A DNA stretch of 64,000 nucleotides from CAZWKQ01 sp964634005 (GTDB taxonomy: Bacteria > Bacteroidota > Bacteroidia > Bacteroidales > JACABE01). Both the position numbers and the translations under genes were made by a program. Below are positions 36,316 through 45,780 of the stretch, piece by piece (position 1 is the first letter of the stretch; each line of letters starts with the position of its first letter). The notes under the pieces were generated by a model, which saw nothing but the letters and a program-made list of their open reading frames with translations, was not told where the DNA came from and did not search any database. Location of the stretch: positions 137,583-201,582 of the forward strand of contig CAZWKQ010000003.1 in assembly GCA_964634005.1 (NCBI GenBank). Reading direction: 5' to 3'.

Positions 36316-37805
36316 TGAATCAGATTGTTTGAAAGTATTATTTTTCGCCTTTTATCAATATATTTATGATACTCAAGTATTAAAGAGTTGTAAAACATTT
36401 CGGCAACTAATCTTGCTCCTTTATCGTTGAAATGTGTGAAATCTTTATTAGCCAATGCCGGATTTGCAAAAACCCAACTTGGCATAGAATTCTCGCCTCC
36501 CATAGCTTCGAACAGATCCCAGTAAGCACAACCTGCTTTGAATGCTGCATTGCGTTGTGCTTTTCTTATGTTGTATATGTTTGGATTTGTTTCGTAGCCC
36601 TCACCCTTTTTCCTCGACCTGTCCGATACTCCTATTACTATTATGCTTAAATCGTTTTTAATTTTCTTCAATGTTATGAGTTGCTTATAAAAAGCCTTTT
36701 CGTAATAACTATAATCAGGAATAATAGTATTGTCATTTTCAGGAACTCCATTTACACCAAATTGCATAATTATCAACTTAACATTCAATGTGTTTAAAAA
36801 TTGTTTTAATAATTCTGAATTATTTTGTGTAAAACCGTAGCCCGAACTGCCTCTCAGTGGTATATTATCTGCATAAATACCGATAGGCGATTCTATTGAA
36901 ATCCCATAAATATCGACCGGATTTGGTGAACTTCCGAATTTGTAATCAACATTCCTGATTATGCCATTATTTTCAATATCCACAGAACTTAGATTATTTG
37001 TAGATTCTAAAGGAACTTCTTTTTGATTTTTTTTATTAATACTTACTTTAACTGAATTTGCCGAAACTGAGTTTCCATAAAACAGTCTTACTCTCTGGTT
37101 GCCCTGATAATTAGTATTTTCAGGGTTTATTGTGATATTTATTCCGTTATTGCTTTCAATTGGGTTTGATGTAGTATCGCTATTTGATTTTAAAAGCTTA
37201 AGATAACTGAAAAAAATTCCGTATTTATTATTTGCCATGTTAACTTCTTTTAATCCTAACATGGTTTTTTTCTGCCAATTGCCCGATAATTCGGCTTTAA
37301 AAGTCGGGGAAGGGGTAACATTAGCAGGGAAAATAAGCCCAATTCCATTTCCACCGAATTTATTTTGCAACTTTCTTCTTATAAAACCGGTAATTCTGTC
37401 TCCCTCAATTTGCGAATCTCCATAGTGCAGAATGTGTAAAACGTTTTCCTGAATTTTATTATCGGCTAAATATTCAAAAAAGTTTACAAGAACATTACTG
37501 TCGTTTTGCGGATATTCTATAGGTTGTATTTTTTTTATATCATCATTTACATCATTTGTTTTATTATCTTGAAGTATCGAATCGATATCCACTTTCAATG
37601 AAATACTGTCAGAATTTTTTTGAGAGAAAAGTACCGAAATATCAGCATATTCTTTCTTATTGTCATTAAAGAAATCGGAAATTTTAGGAAAATGAAGAGT
37701 AGTGTTATTGGATATAATAATACCGTCTTTTGGGAAGAAAAATGATAATAGAGCTAACAAAAGAATTACAAATGCAAAAAATTTTAGTATATCTGTCGGT
37801 TTCAT
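36312..37805 (-). CDS. Second SGNH/GDSL-family hydrolase, membrane-anchored
   Basis: A 497-residue paralogue-like SGNH protein. An N-terminal hydrophobic segment (ILKFFAFVILLLALLSFFF) with no clear cleavage site suggests a membrane anchor. Block I is LHYGDSQIEGDRITGF, then FGGNGIGLIFP, block III MQFGVNGVPEND, and block V KDFTHFNDKGARL. Residues about 180-300 form an inserted carbohydrate-binding-like beta domain. Having two non-identical SGNH proteins in tandem with an MBOAT suggests division of labour, for example acetyl transfer and acetyl removal or two acceptor sites; this is inference. It follows the lytic transglycosylase gene by 37 bases. Confidence 0.83.
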   Translation of the reverse strand: MKPTDILKFFAFVILLLALLSFFFPKDGIIISNNTTLHFPKISDFFNDNKKEYADISVLFSQKNSDSISLKVDIDSILQDNKTNDVNDDIKKIQPIEYPQNDSNVLVNFFEYLADNKIQENVLHILHYGDSQIEGDRITGFIRRKLQNKFGGNGIGLIFPANVTPSPTFKAELSGNWQKKTMLGLKEVNMANNKYGIFFSYLKLLKSNSDTTSNPIESNNGINITINPENTNYQGNQRVRLFYGNSVSANSVKVSINKKNQKEVPLESTNNLSSVDIENNGIIRNVDYKFGSSPNPVDIYGISIESPIGIYADNIPLRGSSGYGFTQNNSELLKQFLNTLNVKLIIMQFGVNGVPENDNTIIPDYSYYEKAFYKQLITLKKIKNDLSIIVIGVSDRSRKKGEGYETNPNIYNIRKAQRNAAFKAGCAYWDLFEAMGGENSMPSWVFANPALANKDFTHFNDKGARLVAEMFYNSLILEYHKYIDKRRKIILSNNLIQ

Positions 37806-37842
37806 TTTCTGCGGGCGAAGATAGGATAGTTTATAATTAAAA

Positions 37843-39429
37843 TTATTTGTTTAAAATTTTAATTTTCTGGCCAACTACTATGTGATTATGTGTTTTAATG
37901 TCGTTCCAATTCATAATTTCGTTTACGGAAACATTATACTTTTTGGCAATTGATGTAAGGCTTTCTCCTTTTTTAACAACATGAATAGTTGTGGTTGATT
38001 TTTTTTCGCTGTTTATTTTTTTGTGTTCCTGAATAGTAGATTTATTTTCTTCATGGGTAGCTTTTTTTGTTGAAGATGAATCTGTTGTGATAGGATTACT
38101 TGAAGTTTTTTGAACAAAAGGTTTTTGATTTGAGTTGTTTTTATTGACAGTATAGATTATAAGGTTTTGACCGGTTTTTAGTTTTTTCCCTCTCATTCTG
38201 TTCCATTCCTTTAAGGCATATTCATCGACATTAAATTTTCTTGCTATTTTTTGATATGTGTCTCCTTTTTTAACTTTATAATTAATTCTTATAACATCGT
38301 CATTAGGACTTACCTGAATAGAATTTTTTACAATATTCATATCAGTATTTTTCAGAAGACTTTCTTTTGAGCGAACGGCAATAGAATCTTCGAGTTCGAT
38401 AAATGTAGTAACTAGGTTTATAGGAAGTTTGATTGCATAAACTTCACTACTACCCGGAATAATATCGTTTTTATACTGAGGATTTAAGTCTCTCAATTGT
38501 TGTAAAGGGACATTAAGTAATTCGGAAACATCTTTCAAGTTTATATCTGCATCGACCATCACTGTATCAGTAAGTACAGGGAAATCAATTTTCTGAGGGA
38601 ACAAATTATGTTCTTTATAATAATTCATCATATAATTTGCTGCAATAAATGCAGGTACATAGCCTCTTGTTTCAGAAGGCAAATAATCATAAATTTCCCA
38701 AAAATTAGTTTTCCCTTTTGCCCTTTTTATTGCTTTATTGACATTCCCCGGCCCACAATTATATGCTGCTATTGCTAATGTCCAATCTTTATATATATTG
38801 TAAAGGTCTTTTAAATAATTTGCAGCGGCATAACTTGCTTTGACAGGGTCACGGCGTTCATCTACCAGCGAATTAACCTGTAAATCATATAACTTTCCGG
38901 TTGTGTACATAAATTGCCATATTCCCGATGCTCCCATTTTCGATACAGCTCTTGGATTAAGGGCTGATTCTATAATAGTTAAATATTTAAGTTCGTGAGG
39001 CAATCCGTGTTTGTCTAAAATCTCTTCAAATATCGGAAAATAATATTGAGCTAAGCCAAGCATAACCTTTACGTTTTTACGCTTTTTATTTACGTATAAT
39101 TCGATAAAAGCTCTTACCTTATCATTATATGTCATGTCTATAATTGAAGGTAAGTTTTGTAAACGCTGTATATAAACTGAATCGGAAAATTGGGGAATTA
39201 TTTCATCGCTTGTATCGTTGTTGTTGAAAAAAAGATTGTTTGTATTTATCTTTAATGACTGGCTTACAAAAAAGTTATTCAATAAACTGTCGAGATTTGC
39301 TTGAAAATCGGAACTGCTAATTTTTATAGTATCATCAGGTAGCAGCCTGAATGCTAAATTGTATGAATATGATTTTGAGCAAATTAATATAAAAACAAAC
39401 AAAAAAGCGATCTTAATAATTTTTATCAT
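37843..39429 (-). CDS. LysM-containing lytic transglycosylase (MltD-like)
   Basis: Cleaves peptidoglycan glycan strands non-hydrolytically. I use the ATG at 39429: it follows AAGGAAA and begins a proper signal peptide (MIKIIKIAFLFVFILICSKSYS), whereas the TTG at 39456 would add nine residues before it. The SLT domain has the catalytic Glu in LTIIESALNP (about residue 152), then GASGIWQFM, AAYNCGPGNVNKAI and YVPAFIAANYMM. Two C-terminal LysM repeats bind peptidoglycan (YKVKKGDTYQKIARKFNV; VVKKGESLTSIAKKYNV), separated by a Ser/Lys/Thr-rich linker. It is first in the operon with two SGNH proteins and an MBOAT, tying that cassette to the cell wall. Confidence 0.93.
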   Translation of the reverse strand: MIKIIKIAFLFVFILICSKSYSYNLAFRLLPDDTIKISSSDFQANLDSLLNNFFVSQSLKINTNNLFFNNNDTSDEIIPQFSDSVYIQRLQNLPSIIDMTYNDKVRAFIELYVNKKRKNVKVMLGLAQYYFPIFEEILDKHGLPHELKYLTIIESALNPRAVSKMGASGIWQFMYTTGKLYDLQVNSLVDERRDPVKASYAAANYLKDLYNIYKDWTLAIAAYNCGPGNVNKAIKRAKGKTNFWEIYDYLPSETRGYVPAFIAANYMMNYYKEHNLFPQKIDFPVLTDTVMVDADINLKDVSELLNVPLQQLRDLNPQYKNDIIPGSSEVYAIKLPINLVTTFIELEDSIAVRSKESLLKNTDMNIVKNSIQVSPNDDVIRINYKVKKGDTYQKIARKFNVDEYALKEWNRMRGKKLKTGQNLIIYTVNKNNSNQKPFVQKTSSNPITTDSSSTKKATHEENKSTIQEHKKINSEKKSTTTIHVVKKGESLTSIAKKYNVSVNEIMNWNDIKTHNHIVVGQKIKILNK

Positions 39430-39584
39430 TTTATTCAGTAATATTTCCTTTTGCAAAATAAACTTAAAAAATCAATTTTTGGTGTATGATTTGTTCTAAA
39501 AAAATTAAAAAAAACTTAAAATAAATTATTTTTCGGGTTAGGATACTTTAGCTATAATGATAAGTTTAACCAAAAAATTGTAAA

Positions 39585-40523
39585 TTAATGTTTTAGTTTT
39601 TTCTTAGCTGCTAAAGTTTCAGTGAGCCACAAAATTAAAATGCCGGAAACCATGAAAATTAATGCTATCCATTCTTGATAGCCCCAATTTTCGGGAAATT
39701 GCGGAATATATCTTATTACAATTGGCAACCCGTCTTTGTTTTTTATGATGTTTCCAAACTCATCGAGTTTATAGAAAACGTCTTTCCAAGGCCATATAAT
39801 TGTTAATGAGCCAAAAATAAAACCTGAAATCAATGCAAGTGTTTGATTTTTATAATGTTTTATAACATAAGCCAAAACATGAGAAAATGCAACCAATCCT
39901 ATTATTGATCCTGCGATAAACGGCAAAAGCATAATAATATTAAATGTTGAAACAGCTTCTATCATAATAAGTTCGTAGTTTCCCATAAGAACCAAAAGAA
40001 ACGAACCCGAAAGACCGGGAAGTATCATTCCGCTTATAGAAATTGCTCCGCAAAGAAATATATACAAAGGATTGCTGTTAGGTTGTCCGGGATTTACAAA
40101 AAGAAAAATAACTCCAATGAAAATGCCTGTTAAAAGAAACAGGTATGTAAAAAAATTCCATTTTTTAATTGTAATTACTACGTAATAGATACTTGCAAGT
40201 ATTAGGCCGAAGAAAAATGACCATACATAAACGGGATAATGTAAAAACAGGTAATCGAGCAATTTGGCAAGCGATAACAATGCTATTACCATTCCCGAAA
40301 CAACTGTGATAATAAATTTAAAATCAGTATGTTCTGCAAATTCATTATACTTGCCTTTTAATAATAATTTTAATGCTTTAAGGTCGAATGTTTTAAGCGA
40401 AAAAATAAATCTTTCAAAAATCCCGGTAATAAATGCTATTGTACCTCCTGAAACTCCGGGTATAACGTTTGCTACACCCATTGCAATTCCTTTTAATAAA
40501 GTTGACAAATAATTTTTGAACAT
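39585..40523 (-). CDS. popT: DUF368 family undecaprenyl-phosphate translocase (PopT-like)
   Basis: A 312-residue polytopic inner-membrane protein. The DUF368 hallmarks are GMGVANVIPGVSGGTIAFITGIFE-type residues near 15-36 and the repeat-related GAISISGMILPGLSGSFLLVLMG near residue 160; the two PGxSG elements suggest an internal inverted duplication. DUF368 proteins (PopT) and DedA proteins (UptA) have been shown to return undecaprenyl phosphate to the cytoplasmic face for reuse. It is the last gene in an operon with a lipid kinase, a sugar kinase and an M23 endopeptidase, which fits lipid-carrier recycling. The family is sure; the specific activity is transferred from homologues. Confidence 0.85.
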   Translation of the reverse strand: MFKNYLSTLLKGIAMGVANVIPGVSGGTIAFITGIFERFIFSLKTFDLKALKLLLKGKYNEFAEHTDFKFIITVVSGMVIALLSLAKLLDYLFLHYPVYVWSFFFGLILASIYYVVITIKKWNFFTYLFLLTGIFIGVIFLFVNPGQPNSNPLYIFLCGAISISGMILPGLSGSFLLVLMGNYELIMIEAVSTFNIIMLLPFIAGSIIGLVAFSHVLAYVIKHYKNQTLALISGFIFGSLTIIWPWKDVFYKLDEFGNIIKNKDGLPIVIRYIPQFPENWGYQEWIALIFMVSGILILWLTETLAAKKKLKH

Positions 40524-40527
40524 AAGT

Positions 40528-41373
40528 TTAAATTTCGGATTTGTGAAACTCGGTAAGTCCTTCCATAGGTTTTTTATCTATCTTAAAAACATTCACTTCC
40601 CATTTTTTTGCAACTTCTAATAATATATCCTGAAAATGGTAGGCTATTGAGCCTGTAAAGCCTATTTTTTCTTTTTTGTAATCGGTGTATTTCGATACCT
40701 GATAATGAAAAAACATATCAAACGCATCGAATATCATTTCTCTTATGTAGTTATTGTGAATGTTTGATAAAAAAAACGGAGAAAAAGAAGCTAAAAACCT
40801 GTTGGGAAAAGGTTTTTTGTAAACAGCATCCAGAATGTAATCAAATCTGAAACTAAACTGATTTTCAAAACTATTTTTAATATCATCAGGCAGTTCATTT
40901 TTTAAATATGCACCAATAAATTTCTTTCCCAAATATGCCCCGCCTCCTTCATCGCCGAAAAAATACCCTACCGATGGAACATTTTCTATAATATCTCTAC
41001 CATCGTATAAGCATGAATTTGAACCTGTTCCCAATATGCACGCTATTCCTTGTTCATGACCGCACAAAGCTCTGGCAGCACCAAGTAAATCGTGTTCAAC
41101 TTCTACTTTTGCCAACCTGAAAAATTGTTCCAACGGCTCCCTGACAATATCCTTTTTTTGTAGGTTACCGCATCCTGAGCCATAAAAATATACTTTCTCA
41201 ATACTTGTAGGATTAAGATAAGGTAATAAATTCTTATCTAATTCTTCTTTAATGTCTTCTGAACATACGAAATAAGGATTTAAACCTATTGTTTGAAAAT
41301 CAGAAATTTCGTTTTTATGATTTATTAAACGCCAGTCGGTCTTTGTGGAGCCGCTTTCAGCAATTAGTTTCAT
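40528..41373 (-). CDS. BadF/BadG/BcrA/BcrD-type kinase, probable N-acetylhexosamine kinase
   Basis: A 281-residue actin-fold (ASKHA) protein. Phosphate-1 loop ESGSTKTDWRL is at residues 5-15, phosphate-2 is CILGTGSNSCLYDG near residue 112, and GYFFGDEGGGAYLGKKF follows near residue 137. This short form is the GlcNAc-kinase-like branch, not the benzoyl-CoA reductase activator, since the iron-binding cysteines of the latter are missing. Its likely job is phosphorylating amino sugars released from peptidoglycan. It overlaps the lipid kinase gene by one base (TAATG) and ends four bases before the PopT-like gene. Confidence 0.8.
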   Translation of the reverse strand: MKLIAESGSTKTDWRLINHKNEISDFQTIGLNPYFVCSEDIKEELDKNLLPYLNPTSIEKVYFYGSGCGNLQKKDIVREPLEQFFRLAKVEVEHDLLGAARALCGHEQGIACILGTGSNSCLYDGRDIIENVPSVGYFFGDEGGGAYLGKKFIGAYLKNELPDDIKNSFENQFSFRFDYILDAVYKKPFPNRFLASFSPFFLSNIHNNYIREMIFDAFDMFFHYQVSKYTDYKKEKIGFTGSIAYHFQDILLEVAKKWEVNVFKIDKKPMEGLTEFHKSEI

Positions 41374-41768
41374 TATTGATTTATTACTAATATTATTTTG
41401 GGTACAAATATAATAATTCCGACAACAACTGCAACAATAGCAAGTATAAGTACTGCACCTGCCGAAATATCCTTGGCTTTCTTGGCATTTTCGCTATATT
41501 CGGGTGAAATAATGTCAACAATTGCTTCAATAGTAGTATTGAACATTTCGGCAGTAATAACTCCTCCAATAACTATTGATATTATCAGCCATTCTTGATT
41601 CGAAATTTTTAGGATAAACCCCAAAATAATGGCAATTATGGCAGCAATAATATGTATCTTAAGATTACACTGGCTTTTAACTGACACAAAAATTCCTGTA
41701 AAAGCATATTTGAAACTTAAAATTCTTTTTTTTAAAAAACTATTGTTGTTTTTAGATGGCTTCTCCAT
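41373..41768 (-). CDS. dgkA: DgkA-type lipid kinase (diacylglycerol or undecaprenol kinase)
   Basis: A 131-residue trimeric-type membrane kinase with three helices. The family signature EMFNTTIEAIVDIISPEYS near residue 70 contains the catalytic Glu and metal-binding residues, followed by AKKAKDISAGAVLILAI. The Gram-positive branch of this family phosphorylates undecaprenol to the carrier lipid undecaprenyl phosphate; the Gram-negative branch uses diacylglycerol. The sequence (with N-terminal RILSFKYAFTGI) and the PopT-like neighbour favour undecaprenol, but this is not provable by eye. Confidence 0.85.
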   Translation of the reverse strand: MEKPSKNNNSFLKKRILSFKYAFTGIFVSVKSQCNLKIHIIAAIIAIILGFILKISNQEWLIISIVIGGVITAEMFNTTIEAIVDIISPEYSENAKKAKDISAGAVLILAIVAVVVGIIIFVPKIILVINQ

Positions 41769-41806
41769 TATACTAAGTTGTAATCGGAAAATTAATTTTT
41801 ATTAAA

Positions 41807-42775
41807 CTAAGAAAGGCATTGATTCTCTTCATTAGCTTTTTCGATTACTTCTTCATATTCAGCAGGAGAGAGGTCGTTGTAGAAAAAGTAAACGGGATTA
41901 ACTTTTTTCCCATTAAGAATTACTTCGTAGTGAAGATGTGGAGCCATTGATAGTCCGGTGCTTCCGACATAACCTATTATTTCCCCTCTTTTTACTTTCT
42001 GCCCTTGTTTTACTACAACTTTTGACAGATGACCATATAAAGTTTCATAACCGTAACCATGATTTATCTGACAAGTTATGCCATAGCCTCCTTCTCTACC
42101 TGTACTTGTAACAACTCCATCACCTGTGGCGTATATTGGAGTTCCTTTAGGTGCAGATATGTCGATACCTGTGTGCATGCGTCTGTACTTAAGTATAGGA
42201 TGAAATCGTAACCCGAACCCCGATATTATTTGTCCGCGGTTTTTAGGCATTGGAAGTATTGCAGGAAGACGAACCATCATATCTTCCTTGTTTTTGGCCA
42301 TTTCATAAACTTCATCAAACGACTTTGATTGAACATAAAGTTGACGGGAAATTTTATCAATCTTTTTGGCAGTTTCAATTATTTGTTCCGAATTATTAAA
42401 TCCTTCCAAGCTGGCATATCTGTTATTTCCTCCTATTCCGGCATTTCTTATTGACGATGGAATTGGCTCTGCCTCGAATATTACCCTGTAAATATTATCA
42501 TCGCGATTTTCAATATCTTTCAATACTGCACTTATGTTATTTATTTTATTGTTCATAATCTCAAATTGCAGCTTATATTGCTCAATTTCGCGAAGCAACA
42601 TTTTTTCCTTAGGTGAGTTGAAAAAATTATATGCTATAAGCAAAACAACTGCGGCAAAAACCGATCCAAATCCTACTACCGTAAAAACCTTTTTTAACCT
42701 ATCTTTAATAGTTACTCTTACCTTTTCAATTGATAATGAATGAACATTAAAGTGATAGTTTATTTTTTTTGGCAT
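41807..42775 (-). CDS. M23 (LytM/lysostaphin-type) peptidoglycan endopeptidase
   Basis: A 322-residue membrane-anchored zinc peptidase. A cytoplasmic basic N-terminus is followed by one helix (residues about 35-53), a coiled-coil (about 60-95; LREIEQYKLQFEIMNNKINN) and the M23 domain, with zinc ligands in HTGIDISAPKGTP (about residue 200) and HLHYEVILNGK (about 280), plus LYGHLSK. It should cut peptide cross-bridges of peptidoglycan. Its divergent promoter overlaps that of alaS. It heads the lipid-carrier recycling operon. Confidence 0.92.
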   Translation of the reverse strand: MPKKINYHFNVHSLSIEKVRVTIKDRLKKVFTVVGFGSVFAAVVLLIAYNFFNSPKEKMLLREIEQYKLQFEIMNNKINNISAVLKDIENRDDNIYRVIFEAEPIPSSIRNAGIGGNNRYASLEGFNNSEQIIETAKKIDKISRQLYVQSKSFDEVYEMAKNKEDMMVRLPAILPMPKNRGQIISGFGLRFHPILKYRRMHTGIDISAPKGTPIYATGDGVVTSTGREGGYGITCQINHGYGYETLYGHLSKVVVKQGQKVKRGEIIGYVGSTGLSMAPHLHYEVILNGKKVNPVYFFYNDLSPAEYEEVIEKANEENQCLS

Positions 42776-42816
42776 TTTCTAAAATTACAATTATTGAATT
42801 ATTACACCTTCTTTCG

Positions 42817-42848
42817 CAAAATTAATTAATAAACCCTATTTTTGCAAA
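42817..42848 (-). promoter_or_regulatory. Promoter of the M23-dgkA-kinase-popT operon
   Basis: On the minus strand TTTG at 42848-42845, a 20-base spacer and TAATTTTG at 42824-42817: both elements match the consensus. The -33 element directly abuts the alaS -7 box on the opposite strand. Confidence 0.65.
42837..42844 (+). promoter_or_regulatory. Promoter -7 box of alaS
   Basis: TATTTTTG, an exact TAnnTTTG match, about 85 bases before the alaS start. It is interleaved with the divergent M23 operon promoter. Confidence 0.55.
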
Positions 42849-42929
42849 ATGTTTAAATCATAAAAATTCTTAAATTCAAAATCACAATATTATAAAAGTA
42901 GTTGATAATCAATTAAAAGAGTTTACTTT

Positions 42930-45551
42930 ATGCAATCAAACGAAATTAGAAATACTTTCTTGAATTTTTTCGAGTCTAAAGGACATAAAATTGTTCCCTC
43001 TGCACCTATGGTTGTAAAAAACGACCCTACTCTCATGTTTACAAATGCAGGGATGAATCAATTTAAAGATATCTTTTTAGGAAATGTTAATGCTAGATAC
43101 AACAGAGTTGCCAATTCTCAAAAATGTTTGAGAGTTTCGGGCAAGCACAATGATTTGGAAGATGTAGGACACGACACCTACCATCATACTATGTTCGAAA
43201 TGCTTGGCAATTGGTCTTTTGGCGACTATTTTAAAAAAGAAGCAATAGCTTGGTCATGGGAACTATTGACTGAAGTTTTTAAGATAAATCCTGAAAATCT
43301 TTATGTTACTGTTTTTGGTGGAGATGAAAAAGATGGATTGCCCAAAGATATTGATTCGTATGAAATTTGGAAACAACATATCGACGAAAACAGAATTCTT
43401 TTTGGCTCGAAAAAAGATAATTTTTGGGAAATGGGCGATACAGGACCTTGCGGCCCATGCTCGGAAATTCATATTGACCTTAGAACAAACGAAGAAAAAA
43501 GCAAAGTATCAGGGAAAGATTTGGTAAACAAAGACCATCATTTGGTTATAGAAATATGGAACAATGTTTTTATTGAATATAACCGACTTGCCGATAGTAG
43601 CTTAGTTCAACTTCCGTCAAAACATGTCGATACCGGTATGGGGTTCGAAAGACTTTGTATGGTTTTGCAAGGAAAACAATCAAACTATGATACTGATGTT
43701 TTTCAACCTCTAATTAAAGAAATTGCCGAAATTTCGAAAATAAATTATGGATATTCAAAAAAGACTGACATTGCAATGAGGGTAATAGCCGATCACTTAA
43801 GAGCAGTCAGTTTTGCAATTGCTGACGGTCAACTTCCTTCAAACAATAAGGCAGGATATGTTATCAGAAGAATACTAAGAAGAGCTGTCAGATATGGTTA
43901 TACTTTTTTGAATTTCAGAGAACCATTCATTTTTTCATTAGTAAAAATTCTTGCTGAGCAAATGGGACATCATTATACAGAACTTATTTCTCAAAAAGAA
44001 TTAATTCAGAAAGTTATTGCTGAGGAAGAGTTTTCGTTTCTAAAAACTTTAGAACACGGGATAAACAAGTTTGAAAACTACTGCAAAAATGATATTAAAA
44101 ATTCGGTAATTTCAGGCAATATTGCATTCGAACTATTCGATACTTTCGGTTTCCCTGTCGATTTAACACAACTTATGGCAAAAGAAAAAGGGCTTGAAGT
44201 TGATATGGATGGGTTTATAAAATGTATGAACGAGCAAAAAGAGCGTTCGAGACAAGCTGCAAGTATCGATGCCGATGATTGGATTACATTTACTGACGGC
44301 GAAATTACAACTGAATTTGTGGGCTACGATTCTTTAATTGCAGATGTCAAAATTTTGAAATACAGAAAGCTGAAAAATAAAGATAAAATATTTTACCAAT
44401 TAGTTCTTGATAAAACACCCTTTTATGCTGAAAGTGGCGGACAAGTTGGTGACACCGGTATTTTAGAAAATGATAATGAAAAAGTTGAAATATTTAATAC
44501 AATCAAAGAGAATGATTTAATAGTACATTTATCAAATAAGCTTCCCGAAAACTTAAATGCCGTATTTACTGCTTGTGTAGATGGGGAAAAAAGAATTGCA
44601 ACTGCAATTAATCATAGTGCAACTCACTTGTTGCATTATGCTTTAAGAAAGATTTTAGGAGAACATGTTGAACAAAAGGGTTCTTTGGTAGATAGTAATA
44701 AATTAAGATTTGATTTTTCGCATTTTTCAAAACTTACTGATATAGAAATAAGAAAAGTAGAACAACTTATAAATGAGCTAATAAGGAAAAATTATAATCT
44801 TGAGGAAAAAAGAAATATTTCAATGAAAGAAGCCGGAGAACTTGGAGCAATTGCTCTCTTTGGCGAAAAATACGGAGAAAAAGTTAGGGTAATTAAATTT
44901 GGAGAATCAATCGAATTATGTGGCGGAACACATGTAAATTTTACCGGTAACATTGGAATGATTAAAATTGTTTCCGAAAGTGCAATAGCTGCCGGCATAA
45001 GGAGAATTGAAGCAATTACTGCTAAAAGTGCCGAAAATTATTATTACAGCCAAATTGATTTGATTGACAATGTAAAAGAACTTTTCAAGGGAAGTAAAGA
45101 TATTATCAAAAGTATCAATCAGTTGATTGAAGAAAATAATGAACTCAAAAAATTAGTCACAGCATTTAATAAAGAGAAAATTGAAAAAATTTCTGAAACA
45201 TTACTGCAATCTGCCGAAACTATAAATGATATAAATTTTATATCTGCCGAATTAGATATTGATGCTCAGTTGGTTAAAGATTTGTCATTTCTGATGAAAT
45301 CAAAAATAGATAATCTTTTTTTAGTTTTAGGTTATAAGCAAACGGAAAAAGCATATTTAAGTATTGCAATAAGTGATAAACTATTGAAGGAAAAGTCTTT
45401 GGATGCAGTAAAAATTATCAGAGAGATAGCAAGTGAAATTCAGGGAAATGGAGGGGGACAAGCTTTTTACGCTACTGCCGGCGGGAAAAACCCCAATGGT
45501 ATCAAGAATGCTTTTTTAAAAGCTAAAACTATGCTTACTAATCAAGTTTAA
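42930..45551 (+). CDS. alaS: Alanyl-tRNA synthetase
   Basis: Charges tRNA-Ala. The 873-residue class II synthetase is full length: motif 1/2 region FTNAGMNQFKDIFLG and RVSGKHNDLEDVGHDTYHHT, GDTGPCGPCSEIH, motif 3 in YVIRRILRRAVRYGY. The editing domain has the zinc ligands HSATHLLHYAL (HxxxH) near residue 565 and CGGTHVNFTG near residue 665. The C-terminal coiled coil and the glycine-rich C-Ala domain end (NGGGQAFYATAGGKNPNG) are present. The leader is about 80 bases. Confidence 0.98.
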   Translation: MQSNEIRNTFLNFFESKGHKIVPSAPMVVKNDPTLMFTNAGMNQFKDIFLGNVNARYNRVANSQKCLRVSGKHNDLEDVGHDTYHHTMFEMLGNWSFGDYFKKEAIAWSWELLTEVFKINPENLYVTVFGGDEKDGLPKDIDSYEIWKQHIDENRILFGSKKDNFWEMGDTGPCGPCSEIHIDLRTNEEKSKVSGKDLVNKDHHLVIEIWNNVFIEYNRLADSSLVQLPSKHVDTGMGFERLCMVLQGKQSNYDTDVFQPLIKEIAEISKINYGYSKKTDIAMRVIADHLRAVSFAIADGQLPSNNKAGYVIRRILRRAVRYGYTFLNFREPFIFSLVKILAEQMGHHYTELISQKELIQKVIAEEEFSFLKTLEHGINKFENYCKNDIKNSVISGNIAFELFDTFGFPVDLTQLMAKEKGLEVDMDGFIKCMNEQKERSRQAASIDADDWITFTDGEITTEFVGYDSLIADVKILKYRKLKNKDKIFYQLVLDKTPFYAESGGQVGDTGILENDNEKVEIFNTIKENDLIVHLSNKLPENLNAVFTACVDGEKRIATAINHSATHLLHYALRKILGEHVEQKGSLVDSNKLRFDFSHFSKLTDIEIRKVEQLINELIRKNYNLEEKRNISMKEAGELGAIALFGEKYGEKVRVIKFGESIELCGGTHVNFTGNIGMIKIVSESAIAAGIRRIEAITAKSAENYYYSQIDLIDNVKELFKGSKDIIKSINQLIEENNELKKLVTAFNKEKIEKISETLLQSAETINDINFISAELDIDAQLVKDLSFLMKSKIDNLFLVLGYKQTEKAYLSIAISDKLLKEKSLDAVKIIREIASEIQGNGGGQAFYATAGGKNPNGIKNAFLKAKTMLTNQV

Positions 45552-45767
45552 TGAAAAAAGTAAAAATTACTAAAATTTTTATATTGTTGATTTTATGTAA
45601 TATAATCGTTAAATTTTACTTTTTTTAAATTTAGTTTAGATTTTATTAAAAATATTTAAGTAACGTTAAATCAATAATATATAATTAAAGTTGATTTGAA
45701 ATTTAGAAACAATCAAAAAAAATACTTAAAATAAAGTTAAATTTTTAGGAAAATGCAAAATTGTATA

Positions 45768-45775
45768 TATCTTTG
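45768..45775 (+). promoter_or_regulatory. Orphan promoter -7 box after alaS
   Basis: TATCTTTG, an exact TAnnTTTG match, with no open reading frame downstream on this strand before the terminator at 45835. No good -33 TTTG is visible. Confidence 0.45.
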
Positions 45776-45780
45776 CAGAG

